A stretch of 44,943 nucleotides of DNA from Bacteroidales bacterium (GCA_023229985.1 JALNYF010000010.1:1-44943), one strand, 5' to 3'; counted from the stretch's first letter, positions 35,021 through 43,180 are shown. Notes: generated from the letters alone by a model not told the origin. Numbers and translations are program-made.

Positions 35021-35088
35021 TTTTGGAAAAAAATGGAGTTTTTTGGAGCAAACAGGAATTTTTTGGAGAAATCGGATAAAAAATGGAA
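35021..35088 (+). promoter_or_regulatory. 10-bp phased TGGA array, candidate MraZ-binding repeats
   Basis: TGGA occurs at 35024, 35034, 35044, 35064 and 35084, with a degenerate AGGA at 35054. All are in one 10-bp register, so they lie on the same face of the helix; a CGGA at 35073 is one base out of register. Most are preceded by T or A runs. E. coli MraZ binds TGGGN repeats with the same 10-bp period, so a MraZ operator is the best guess. The distance to the promoter (about 235-300 bp) is larger than in E. coli. Confidence 0.5.
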
Positions 35089-35149
35089 ATATCGCCAACT
35101 TTTGCTGTCGGTAAATATCGATTGAATACCGATTATCAAACATAAAAAA

Positions 35150-35488
35150 ACATTAAGAACCGCAAGGCTTCAAATGTTGATAGAAGAATGATGTGATGTA
35201 GTCCGTCTCCGAAGGAATCGTACGTCTATTTTTCTCAACTTGTCTGTGTCTTACCAAAGAACTGTCGCAGCAAGTGAGCGCAAAAAGCGTACTTATTTGC
35301 TTTTTTTTTGCGAACTGCAAGAAGAATCATCTCAATAAAAAGGTGCAAAAGAAAGGTGTTTTGCCGCTAATCAAATTGTTGCTAATGCGGCGGGATTTGT
35401 GGCTTCTGTCCGACATGTTGCTTCTTCCGCACATTCCCATACGTCGCATGATGATGCTATAATTTATTGGTTGCAGATGTATGCCTGA
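35150..35488 (+). other. Unassigned stretch with coding-like composition, possible decayed gene
   Basis: Within the long gene-free region 34762-35564 this part is noticeably richer in G and C. A frame from 35339 to the stop at 35488 reads CFAANQIVANAAGFVASVRH and ends in AIIYWLQMYA. Continuing upstream in the same frame a TAA at 35336 interrupts another plausible stretch (SYQRTVAASERKKR). No family is recognised. The 62-codon ATG frame at 35274-35462 in a different phase does not look like a protein. Confidence 0.3.
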
Positions 35489-35489
35489 C

Positions 35490-35524
35490 AAAAAAAATTA
35501 ATCTACTCAATATTAGTAGATTAA
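35490..35524 (-). terminator. Intrinsic terminator of the T9SS esterase gene
   Basis: A perfect 10-bp stem TTAATCTACT (35498-35507) / AGTAGATTAA (35515-35524) with a 7-base loop is followed on the minus strand by a run of T (A-run at 35490-35497). It lies 41 bp after the esterase stop. Confidence 0.8.
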
Positions 35525-35564
35525 TTTCTTGTATTTACGGAATAGCAACAGGATTAAATCGGTC

Positions 35565-36740
35565 TTATTTGTTCACGATTAATCGTTGGCAGTGAATGGT
35601 TCCATTTGTAAAAGTGGTACGAATCAGATAAATTCCTTCAGGGCAATTACTTACAGAAACAACATTTTGACAAGTCGGTTGCTGAATGGTCATTACCACT
35701 TGACCGATAGCGTTAATTAATTGGATTTGAGCAATATTTTCGCCGGTAATGTTCACGTTGTCTTGAGCCGGATTGGGATAAACTGCAAAAGTATCGGCAT
35801 TTGATTCATGGATACCGGTCGTCATGCAAGAGGCAAAGAAGTTGTAAATCTCTGTGGCATAATCAATATCATTAGCGGGCGTATAATACCACGTATGCTC
35901 GCCTCCGATAACTTTAATAAAAGCCGTTTTCGTATTATTATCGCCGTTTTCGTATTGATATTTTTCAAATGTAAGTCCGTCAGAAACGCTGTTTTCATAA
36001 TTGGTTACAATTGGGGTTGCATCGCAATGATTAAAGTCTTTCCAAAAATTGACGGTAGCTTCTGCGCCCAGCCCTACACAATACGACATGCCGGACATTG
36101 CGAAGTCGGCATTGGCGTAAGTGATGGTTGAATCGGCGGTTCCGTGAATGTGCATCGCGCTGATATGAGCAACAGGTGTTTGGGAAGAAATTACATTTCC
36201 CACCGTTCCGCTTACCGAAGCGATGGCACGGATACGGTCCCCTTTTTCGATTCCCAAACGGTTAGACATAAACCCGCCCATAGAGAATCCTGTAGCAAAT
36301 ACGTTTTGAGCATCAATGTTATAATTGGCGATTAAGTCGTCCAAAATAGCCATCAGAAATCCCACATCATCCACATTTTCGTTTAATTCTACATTGCCTA
36401 AAATAGGGAGAGTGGCACTGACACCGGCTGCCCAAGCGGTACCCACGGAGCCAACCAACGGGACGGAAGCAGTCAAGGCTTGTGGCGTAATAATAATCCA
36501 ACCATGTTGATCTGCGATGTTTCTGAAACCGGTATTATTCGCAGTACTGGTCATATCACCCCCCAAACCGTGCAAACAGAACAAAACGGGTGCCGGTGTA
36601 TTGCTGTTATAACTTGCCGGTACATATTCCAAATATTGTCTGAGACTATCGCCCCACATCAAATTTTTGGGAGTTTGCGTCTGAGCAAAAACCGAGGAAA
36701 CAAAGAAAATTACCAAGAAAAAAGAGAAGATTCTTTTCAT
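35565..36740 (-). CDS. Secreted PHB-depolymerase-like esterase with T9SS sorting domain
   Basis: A 391-residue exported alpha/beta hydrolase. The signal peptide is MKRIFSFFLVIFFVSSVFAQ. The catalytic domain (about 25-305) resembles the esterase_PHB/LpqC family. It shows the oxyanion region CLHGLGGDMTSTANNTGF, the nucleophile elbow GFSMGG, an acidic residue in HIHGTADSTITY and the histidine in GGEHTWYY. Many relatives are feruloyl/acetyl xylan esterases, so a plant-polysaccharide ester is a possible substrate, but this is inference. The C-terminal ~75 residues form a type A sorting domain (YPNPAQDNVNI ... GIYLIRTTFTNG ... RLIVNK). Promoter, leader hairpin and terminator indicate a single-gene unit. 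Confidence 0.88.
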   Translation of the reverse strand: MKRIFSFFLVIFFVSSVFAQTQTPKNLMWGDSLRQYLEYVPASYNSNTPAPVLFCLHGLGGDMTSTANNTGFRNIADQHGWIIITPQALTASVPLVGSVGTAWAAGVSATLPILGNVELNENVDDVGFLMAILDDLIANYNIDAQNVFATGFSMGGFMSNRLGIEKGDRIRAIASVSGTVGNVISSQTPVAHISAMHIHGTADSTITYANADFAMSGMSYCVGLGAEATVNFWKDFNHCDATPIVTNYENSVSDGLTFEKYQYENGDNNTKTAFIKVIGGEHTWYYTPANDIDYATEIYNFFASCMTTGIHESNADTFAVYPNPAQDNVNITGENIAQIQLINAIGQVVMTIQQPTCQNVVSVSNCPEGIYLIRTTFTNGTIHCQRLIVNK

Positions 36741-36760
36741 AGAATAAAATATTAAATAAT

Positions 36761-36801
36761 TGAGAACTATGGTTCGAATATTTTAAAAAATATAGTTCTC
36801 A
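36761..36801 (-). promoter_or_regulatory. Long hairpin in the esterase leader
   Basis: TGAGAACTAT (36761-36770) pairs perfectly with ATAGTTCTCA (36792-36801). The 21-base loop itself holds an A/T palindrome. It lies between the promoter box and the ATG, so it would be in the mRNA leader; as DNA it could also be a dimeric operator. Confidence 0.5.
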
Positions 36802-36822
36802 TTTCTATTTTTTAAAACGCGA

Positions 36823-36830
36823 CAAAAATA
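36823..36830 (-). promoter_or_regulatory. Promoter -7 box of the esterase gene
   Basis: TATTTTTG on the minus strand matches TAnnTTTG. TTGG lies 18 bp upstream as a poor -33. The leader would be about 75 nt. Confidence 0.55.
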
Positions 36831-36873
36831 CATTTTTTTTATAAAACCCCAATATTAAGAATAAAAAAACAGC

Positions 36874-37866
36874 GTTTTATAGATTCAACATGCAAAGTTA
36901 TAAAATAAAGAGGAGGGAGAGATAAAATGTAAATTTTTTCTCGGACGATTATTAATTTTAATTTGAATTTTTATTAAATCATTGAATACCAAGTTTTTAA
37001 TTGAAGAATTTTTGGGGATATATTGCCGAATAAGTTTGTTCATGTTTTCAATACTCCCTTTTTGCCAAGAAGAATAAGGATCTGCAAAGAAAACAGGTGC
37101 TTTCAATTTATCGCTAATCCATTCATGCTTAGCAAATTCACCTCCATTGTCGGTGGTGATGGAGATGACATTGTTTTTGTATGGCAGCAAGAGTTTAACA
37201 GCCATTTTAGCGACTTCTCCAGCCTTTTTTCCATTAGGAAGTTTAGCCATTAACAGATATCTTGTTTTTCTTTCTACTAATGTGATAATAAAGTCTTTAC
37301 CATTCTCTATCAAATCCATTTCCCAATGACCAAACTCTTCTCTATCATTAATGCAAGTAGGTCTTTCGTGTATAGAAACACGGTTGGGAATATGTTGAAC
37401 TCCCGCTCCAACATATCGCTTTCGATGTTTTAGCCGATGGCGACAATGCTTATAAAGAGTTCCTCCTGAGTGCTTATCTTCTCTAATAAAATGATATATC
37501 CATTCAACAGATATCATGCTTAATCCGTTCGCATCGGCATACCCTTTTATCTGCTCCGGAGACCATTGCTCTTTTTGTAACTTATCTCTTATAAATGTTT
37601 CCACTTTGGAAGAAAATTTTCTTTTTTTTACATATCTTTCTTTCCGCATTTTGGCAAACATTTGTGCATCTTTTGCCGAATAATGTCCCAAACTATTCCT
37701 ATTCCGGGACAGTTCTTTACTGATAGTAGCTTGCGAAACGCCGATAAATCGGGCAATTTCTTGTTGCGTTCTATGTTCTTTGTGCATTCGATAAATTGTG
37801 TATCTTTGCTCCTCAATCAAGTGTTTCATTTGTTTTTTCTTTTGTAGGAGATTGAATTTACAAATT
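36874..37866 (-). mobile_element. IS30-family insertion sequence (approximate ends)
   Basis: One complete transposase gene is flanked by imperfect inverted repeats, GTTTTATAGATTCAA (36874-36888) and, on the minus strand, AATTTGTAAATTCAA (37852-37866), with 11 of 15 matches. No target duplication could be established, so the true ends may lie a few bases further out. A related dead copy is at 318-556. Confidence 0.55.
36885..37829 (-). CDS. IS30-family transposase
   Basis: A full-length 314-residue transposase. The N-terminal helix-turn-helix (EEQRYTIYRMHKEHRTQQEIARFIGVSQATISKELSRN) binds the ends. The RNase H-like DDE domain shows GHWEMDLIENG (first Asp), ITTDNGGEF (second Asp) and SWQKGSIENMNKLIRQY (catalytic Glu), ending INNRPRKNLHFISP. 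All catalytic residues are present and the frame is uninterrupted, so it may be active. IS30-type elements transpose by a copy-out circle route. Confidence 0.95.
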   Translation of the reverse strand: MKHLIEEQRYTIYRMHKEHRTQQEIARFIGVSQATISKELSRNRNSLGHYSAKDAQMFAKMRKERYVKKRKFSSKVETFIRDKLQKEQWSPEQIKGYADANGLSMISVEWIYHFIREDKHSGGTLYKHCRHRLKHRKRYVGAGVQHIPNRVSIHERPTCINDREEFGHWEMDLIENGKDFIITLVERKTRYLLMAKLPNGKKAGEVAKMAVKLLLPYKNNVISITTDNGGEFAKHEWISDKLKAPVFFADPYSSWQKGSIENMNKLIRQYIPKNSSIKNLVFNDLIKIQIKINNRPRKNLHFISPSSLFYNFAC

Positions 37867-37878
37867 TACCACTTTTGG

Positions 37879-37907
37879 GGCTGACTTTTTGGGTCAGCCT
37901 TTTTTTC
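37879..37907 (+). terminator. Strong orphan terminator next to the IS30 element
   Basis: GGCTGAC (37879-37885), loop TTTTTGG, GTCAGCC (37893-37899) and seven following T form a strong plus-strand intrinsic terminator. No plus-strand gene lies within several kilobases upstream. It may shield the transposase region or remain from a gene displaced by the insertion. From there to 38103 I see nothing else. Confidence 0.75.
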
Positions 37908-38103
37908 TTCTTATTTTTATAACTTTACTAATTGAACTTATATTTCCGCTTCATTTTTTTTGATTGAGTTGATTTTTCGTTTCGTTACAATACATTTCAA
38001 ATAGGTATCATTTTGCCGTTCTTTTAAAAAATCCAAATTAAAATAATGTCTTAAAATTATTTTTTTTAACAAGAAAAAATGTGTAATCAAAAAGAAAATT
38101 GAG

Positions 38104-38111
38104 TAATTTTG
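38104..38111 (+). promoter_or_regulatory. Promoter -7 box of the PNPOx-GNAT pair
   Basis: TAATTTTG matches TAnnTTTG, 39 bp before the ATG at 38151. Confidence 0.55.
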
Positions 38112-38150
38112 CGAAGTCGATCATAAACCAAACCTTAAAACATAAAACCT

Positions 38151-38825
38151 ATGAACATCAAAGAAAAAGCAAAGCTAATTTTAGCTAAGAATCAGATTAT
38201 TACAATAGCATCTGTTGATGAAAAGGGGTTTCCGCGTCCGGTGCCGGTGGTGAAGCTGAGGAATGACGGAGACATAATTTTTTTCTCAACCGGTACAAGC
38301 TCCGCCAAAACCACCCACTTTAAAGTCAATCCCAAAGCCGGGGTTTCCATTTTGCAAGGCGGTGACAGCATCGTCTTTACCGGAATAGTTGAAATCGTTG
38401 AAGATTTAGACGTAAAACGCTCACTTTGGAGCGATTGGATGTTACCCCATTTCCCGCTTGGCGTTGAAGATCCCGAATATTGTGTGATAAAATTCACCCC
38501 CGAGTCTTCCACTTATTGGATTGACGATATTTTCATGAAAGACGGTAAATATATTAATATGTATTGCCAAAGTTGTGGCATGCCGATGGAAACCGATGAA
38601 ATGTTTGGTACCAATGAAGATGGTTCGCAGAATAGCGATTATTGTTGTTATTGCTATAAAGATGGCAAATTTCTTCAAGATTGTACCATGGATGAAATGA
38701 TAGCACACTGCGTAAATTACCTTGCTGAGTTTAACGGGGCGTGCGGCACAAAATTCACCGAAGAAGAGGCAATTCAACAAATGCAGCAATATTTCCCAAG
38801 ATTGAAACGATGGAAAAAAAACTAA
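38151..38825 (+). CDS. Pyridoxamine 5'-phosphate oxidase-family protein fused to a zinc ribbon
   Basis: A 224-residue two-domain protein. Residues ~1-130 form a split-barrel flavin-binding domain of the general-stress-protein-26/PNPOx group (ITIASVDEKGFPRPVPV, FFSTGTSSAKTTHFKVNPKAGVSI, STYWIDD). Residues ~140-224 are a putative zinc-ribbon module with paired cysteines CQSCGMPM and DYCCYCYKDG, plus FLQDCTMDEMI and the end YFPRLKRWKK. The zinc-ribbon module occurs as a small separate protein in other bacteria. The substrate is unknown; FMN, F420 or haem binding are all possible for this fold. Its 3' end overlaps the acetyltransferase gene by 16 bp. Confidence 0.87.
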   Translation: MNIKEKAKLILAKNQIITIASVDEKGFPRPVPVVKLRNDGDIIFFSTGTSSAKTTHFKVNPKAGVSILQGGDSIVFTGIVEIVEDLDVKRSLWSDWMLPHFPLGVEDPEYCVIKFTPESSTYWIDDIFMKDGKYINMYCQSCGMPMETDEMFGTNEDGSQNSDYCCYCYKDGKFLQDCTMDEMIAHCVNYLAEFNGACGTKFTEEEAIQQMQQYFPRLKRWKKN

Positions 38826-39409
38826 TAACAGACCAATTGAATGAATTTCTATCGTTGACTTCCGACAGAAGCGTACCTATGATAATGCAAACCCCGCGGC
38901 TCATATTGCGTGCTTGGTTTGAAGAAGATGCACCGGTATTATTCAAATATGCCTCTGACCCCGACCTCGGACCGCGTGCCGGCTGGGCACCACACCAATC
39001 GTTGAACGAGAGCAGACATCTGATTAGAACACTGTTTACCGGTAATGCAGTGTGGGCAGTGGAGTGGAAAGAAACCTCCGAAGTAATCGGATGTATTGGA
39101 TATCTTCTTTATAACCAGTCAAATATCCCGATACAAAAAGATGAAGCAGAAGTCGGCTATTGGATCGCTAAGCCATATTGGAATTCTGGAATTTGCACGG
39201 AAGCGTTACAAGCTGTCGTTAATTGTTGCTTTGAAGAAAAGAAATTTTCGTCACTATGGGGAAGTTACTTCCTCAATAATCCTGCCTCCGGGCGGGTGAT
39301 GGAGAAATGCGGTTTCAGCCGTTGTGAGGGACAAACGGTTTGTCCCAATTTGCAAGTCGGCGGCGATCAACCCGTGGGACTGATGAAATTAGAAAAAGGC
39401 GACCGATAA
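38810..39409 (+). CDS. GNAT family N-acetyltransferase (RimJ/RimL type)
   Basis: The frame opens at 38741, but the ATG at 38810 (MEKKLITDQLNEF, 199 residues) is preferred because the longer form would overlap the previous gene by 85 bp. The GNAT fold is shown by TPRLILRAWFEEDAPVLFKYASDP, then IGCIGYLL, EVGYWIAKPYWNSGICTEALQAVV (acetyl-CoA loop region) and NPASGRVMEKCGFSR. The group acetylates protein N-termini, antibiotics or small amines; the substrate here is unknown. It is coupled to the PNPOx-fusion gene. Confidence 0.9.
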   Translation: MEKKLITDQLNEFLSLTSDRSVPMIMQTPRLILRAWFEEDAPVLFKYASDPDLGPRAGWAPHQSLNESRHLIRTLFTGNAVWAVEWKETSEVIGCIGYLLYNQSNIPIQKDEAEVGYWIAKPYWNSGICTEALQAVVNCCFEEKKFSSLWGSYFLNNPASGRVMEKCGFSRCEGQTVCPNLQVGGDQPVGLMKLEKGDR

Positions 39410-39420
39410 GCCGCCTTTTT
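39393..39420. terminator. Bidirectional terminator between the GNAT gene and fusA
   Basis: AAAAAGGCG (39393-39401), 10-base loop, CGCCTTTTT (39412-39420) works in both directions between the convergent genes. It overlaps the last codons of the acetyltransferase gene. Confidence 0.8.
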
Positions 39421-39440
39421 CAAAAATAAGTCAGATTTCC

Positions 39441-41516
39441 CTATACTTTTTTGTTGGCAATGCGTTCTTTCACAATTTCGTCTTGTTTGGCGACGGGCAT
39501 GGGCATGTATTGATAAAATTCCATTGAGTAGTTGGCGCGACCGCTGGTAATATTACGCAGGGCAGTGGAATAACCAAACATTTCCATCAACGGAATAAAG
39601 CCGTCCAATTTCTGAGATCCTTTTCTAAAGCGACGCATACTTTCAATTTTGCCACGTCGTTTGTTCAAGTCACCGGTAACGTTTCCAATATAATCATCGG
39701 GCACGTTGATTTCAATTTTCATGACCGGTTCCAGCAAAACGGGACCAGCTTGTCTGAACGCCTGTTTGAAACACATGGCAGCACAAATCTGGAATGCCAT
39801 GTCGCTGGAATCTACCGGATGATGACTACCGTCTAACAGCACACATTTCACATCCACAACAGGATAGCCGGCAAACGGACCTTTGTTCATGGCTTTCATC
39901 AAACCTTTTTGCACGGACGGAATATACTCTTTGGGAATGACGCCGCCTTTGCTGATATCAACAAATTCAAATCCCTTGCCCGGATTGGGTTCAAAGCGAA
40001 TCAACGTTTGAGCATATTGTCCTTTACCGCCACTTTGTTTAGCATGTTTGTAGTTACACTCGTAAGCGTTGGTGATGGTTTCGCGGAACGAGACGGAAGG
40101 TTCGCCAACGGTAATGGGCACTTTGAACTCGTCTTTAATTCTATCGACCAGAATTTCCAAGTGCAGTTCGCCCATTCCGGCGATGATGGTTTCTTCGGTT
40201 TCATCGTCAAAATGTGCGCGGAACGACGGGTCTTCATTGCAGAGTTTTGCCATCGCTTCACTCAGTTTGTCGCGGTGTTTTTTGTCGGTCATTTCTACTT
40301 TCATCTCAATAACGGCGGGCGGCACTTGAATGGATTCGAGTAAAATGGGCTGTTTTTCATCGCATAAGGTATCGCCGGTTCGGGTGTATTTCATGCCGAC
40401 CAATGCCACAATTTCGCCGGCACCGGCTTCGGTAATTTCCTCACGTTCTTTGGCTTTAATACGGAAAATACGACCGGCACGCTCATATTTACTTTTATTG
40501 GTGTTGTAAAAACTCATCCCGTTGGTCAGTTTTCCACTAAAAATGCGGATAAAAGTCTGTTGTCCGACGTAAGGGTCATTGATTAATTTGAACGCCAATG
40601 CGGCGAAAGGCTCGTTGGAAGAGGGAATTCTTTGATAAGTTTTTTCAGTATTGTCGGGGTCTTGGGCAATCGTTGCGCCTATATCGGTAGGAGAAGGAAG
40701 ATAATCAACGATAGCATCCAGAAGCAACTGAATCCCTTTGTTTTTGTAAGCGGCTCCGCATAAAACGGGCGTAATCAATAACTTAATGGTAGCTTTACGA
40801 ATGGCGGACATGAGTTCTTGTTCGCCAATTTCTTGGTCATCTAAATAAAGATTGGCAATTTCATCGTCGAAATCTGCAATTTTTTCTATTAGTCCGCGGC
40901 GTGCTTCTTGCGCTTCCGTCAGCATGTCGTCGGGAATTTCTGCCACAATGCGTTCTTTATCTTTAAAGATCACCGATTTCATATTCACCAAGTCAATCAT
41001 TCCTTGAAAGGTATCTTCGGCACCAATCGGCAAATGAAGTGGAACAGCATTGGCACCCAAGTATTTATTCATTTGGCTAACGACATCAGCAAAATTCGCA
41101 CCGGTTCTGTCCATTTTGTTTACAAAAGCAATGCGGGGTACGCGATGTTTATCTGCCTGATTCCAAACAGTTTCACTTTGCGGTTCCACGCCACCGACCG
41201 CACAAAAAACAGCCACCATTCCGTCAATCACACGCAAAGACCGTTCTACTTCGATAGTAAAATCAACGTGACCGGGAGTGTCAATCAGATTAATCTGATA
41301 ATCACGCCATTGCGCTGTAATAGCAGCCGAGGCAATCGTAATGCCGCGTTCTTGCTCCTGCTTCATAAAGTCCATCGTCGCTTGTCCGTCATGGGTTTCC
41401 CCCACCTTGCGATTTACACCGGTAAAAAATAAAATTCTTTCCGATACCGTAGTTTTCCCTGCATCGATATGTGCTGCGATACCGATGTTTCGTAATTTTG
41501 AAATGTTTTTGCTCAT
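39441..41516 (-). CDS. fusA: Elongation factor G
   Basis: A 691-residue translational GTPase driving ribosomal translocation. It shows the P-loop AHIDAGKTT, QERGITIASAA, DTPGHVDF, NKMDRTGA, and domain IV/V motifs GMGELHLEI, SGGKGQYAQ, LLEPVMKIEI and EMFGYSTALRN. The gene stands alone, without rpsL, rpsG or tuf. Some segments (MSKNISKLRNIGIAAHID, ITAQWRDYQINLIDTPG) look more like the spirochaete/planctomycete EF-G lineage than the usual Bacteroidota str-operon protein. It may therefore be a second EF-G, but this could not be tested. Confidence 0.93.
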   Translation of the reverse strand: MSKNISKLRNIGIAAHIDAGKTTVSERILFFTGVNRKVGETHDGQATMDFMKQEQERGITIASAAITAQWRDYQINLIDTPGHVDFTIEVERSLRVIDGMVAVFCAVGGVEPQSETVWNQADKHRVPRIAFVNKMDRTGANFADVVSQMNKYLGANAVPLHLPIGAEDTFQGMIDLVNMKSVIFKDKERIVAEIPDDMLTEAQEARRGLIEKIADFDDEIANLYLDDQEIGEQELMSAIRKATIKLLITPVLCGAAYKNKGIQLLLDAIVDYLPSPTDIGATIAQDPDNTEKTYQRIPSSNEPFAALAFKLINDPYVGQQTFIRIFSGKLTNGMSFYNTNKSKYERAGRIFRIKAKEREEITEAGAGEIVALVGMKYTRTGDTLCDEKQPILLESIQVPPAVIEMKVEMTDKKHRDKLSEAMAKLCNEDPSFRAHFDDETEETIIAGMGELHLEILVDRIKDEFKVPITVGEPSVSFRETITNAYECNYKHAKQSGGKGQYAQTLIRFEPNPGKGFEFVDISKGGVIPKEYIPSVQKGLMKAMNKGPFAGYPVVDVKCVLLDGSHHPVDSSDMAFQICAAMCFKQAFRQAGPVLLEPVMKIEINVPDDYIGNVTGDLNKRRGKIESMRRFRKGSQKLDGFIPLMEMFGYSTALRNITSGRANYSMEFYQYMPMPVAKQDEIVKERIANKKV

Positions 41517-41581
41517 TAATAATTTATAAAATTCTTATTTTTAATAATTTAGCACTAAAATGATGCCAAATTTTCGAGCTG

Positions 41582-41589
41582 CAAAGATA
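41582..41589 (-). promoter_or_regulatory. Promoter -7 box of fusA
   Basis: TATCTTTG on the minus strand matches TAnnTTTG and would give a leader of about 60 nt. Confidence 0.6.
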
Positions 41590-41725
41590 CTGCATTTTTT
41601 TGAATTACTGTTTTTTGCCCTATTCATTCATGTCATCATGCATAAATTTGATTCTTCCCCGTGATTTTTTTCAATATTTTTGAAGTTGTACGCCGTTTCA
41701 TATCCTCAAAAACAAATAAAATTCG

Positions 41726-41733
41726 TAAATTTG
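41726..41733 (+). promoter_or_regulatory. Promoter -7 box of the DUF5106-DUF1599-BT_3928 operon
   Basis: TAAATTTG matches TAnnTTTG, 25 bp before the ATG at 41759. Confidence 0.6.
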
Positions 41734-41758
41734 CACCGCTATTTTTATTTGGGTAATT

Positions 41759-43171
41759 ATGGATTTTAATCTGAAAAAATATACTTTCTTTTTCTTGCTG
41801 ATGATATTGACGCCATTTTGCAGCTTTTCGCAAAACTTTAATATCAAGATAATTAGCAATAATCTGACTTGCGATTCTCTCTTTCTCAAGGGATTTGACG
41901 GGAAAAAAGAGTTTACCAATCTGATTTCCATTTCTTACCGTTCTACTGCAACCCTCAAACAAAAAGGTTCTTTACCCCCGGGCATTTATCGCATGTGCGC
42001 CGATACCGCTCAATTATTTGAATTTCTCATTTCTAATACAAAACAACAAACTTTTGTCGTCAATATCGACAATAACGGGAAGCTTATTTTTCAAAATAAT
42101 GACGAAAATAACCACTATATAGCCTATTTGGAGCAAATAAAAATCTTTAATCATCGTTTTCAGGAAATCAATCAAACCTTTGAAGATGCACAAAAAACAA
42201 TGCCTCAATATATGTTGCAGACATTGGCGGATAACCTCATTGCCAAAGCCGATCAATTGACGGAAGAAGTAACGACCTATAAACAGCAACTGATTAAAAA
42301 TAACCAAGGGACACTGCTTGCCTCTTTGGTGAAATTGTCATTTGAAATTCCGCCCGCGCCGCGCCACTATTATCAAAACGAACTCCTTCTAAGACAGTAT
42401 AATGCCACCCATTTTTTTGACAATTATCCTTATGACGATGAGAGGGTTTTGAATACGCCGATTGCTGTTTTTAAAATGAAAGAATTTGCCGCGTCACTTT
42501 ATATGATTGATACACAAGGCGGTGATACCATACTGAACCGCGTTCTCACCGAAGCGCAAATTTCCCCAACTACCTATTACGCTTTTTTCGATCATTTTGA
42601 AAAAATTATCGGCTCCCTGACCTCGCCCTATTGGTCAGAAGATTTATTTTTAGTTATGCTTAATAATGCTTTGAATTACAATAAATTAGATGATGCTCGG
42701 AAAATTAGATACTCCGCTCAACTGGAAACTCATTCTAAAAACAGGGTCGGAAGTCGCGTGCCAAATTTTAAACTTATGATGAGCAACGGCGATACCACTT
42801 CCCTTTATGATATTCAAGCCGAGTATTTGTTGGTCTATTTTCAAAATCCGGATTGTCCCACATGCAGCGAAGTGCGGCAAAAATTGGCACTTAACGATGA
42901 TTTGAATCGAGCCATCGACCATGGTCGGCTGAAATTGGTAACCGTCTATTTCGAACAAGATACTGTATTGTGGCACCGTTATTTAAAAGAAAAATCAAAC
43001 CCAAAATACTTGCACGGATGGGAATATCCACACCAAATTGAAGATGAAAAATTGTTCGATTTGCGCATTATTCCTTATATGTTTTTGTTGGATAGAGACA
43101 AAAAAGTAATCCGAAAAGACATTCTTTTTAACGAAATTAGCGATTATCTTCGTCTATTAAAAATACAATAA
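41759..43171 (+). CDS. Exported thioredoxin-like protein with DUF5106 domain
   Basis: A 470-residue protein with a signal peptide (about 1-27, ending CSFSQ). A beta-rich N-terminal region (about 28-110) resembles the DUF4369-type module of Bacteroidota thioredoxin proteins. A helical middle part follows (DUF5106-like, about 120-320), then a C-terminal thioredoxin fold (about 325-470). The last contains VPNFKLMMSNGD, YFQNPDCPTCSEV with a CPTC redox pair, and IIPYMFLLDRDKKV (cis-Pro region). A periplasmic disulfide or electron-transfer role is plausible. It is 9 bp upstream of the DUF1599 gene. Confidence 0.8.
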   Translation: MDFNLKKYTFFFLLMILTPFCSFSQNFNIKIISNNLTCDSLFLKGFDGKKEFTNLISISYRSTATLKQKGSLPPGIYRMCADTAQLFEFLISNTKQQTFVVNIDNNGKLIFQNNDENNHYIAYLEQIKIFNHRFQEINQTFEDAQKTMPQYMLQTLADNLIAKADQLTEEVTTYKQQLIKNNQGTLLASLVKLSFEIPPAPRHYYQNELLLRQYNATHFFDNYPYDDERVLNTPIAVFKMKEFAASLYMIDTQGGDTILNRVLTEAQISPTTYYAFFDHFEKIIGSLTSPYWSEDLFLVMLNNALNYNKLDDARKIRYSAQLETHSKNRVGSRVPNFKLMMSNGDTTSLYDIQAEYLLVYFQNPDCPTCSEVRQKLALNDDLNRAIDHGRLKLVTVYFEQDTVLWHRYLKEKSNPKYLHGWEYPHQIEDEKLFDLRIIPYMFLLDRDKKVIRKDILFNEISDYLRLLKIQ

Positions 43172-43180
43172 CCCTTCAAT

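Noticed and set aside
35274..35462. 62-codon plus-strand frame upstream of mraZ
   Set aside because: Leucine/methionine-rich translation without family resemblance, and out of phase with the more protein-like frame in the same stretch.
38041..38070. AT-rich dyad near 38045-38068 as a terminator
   Set aside because: The stem contains only A and T with mismatches; such dyads arise by chance in this composition.
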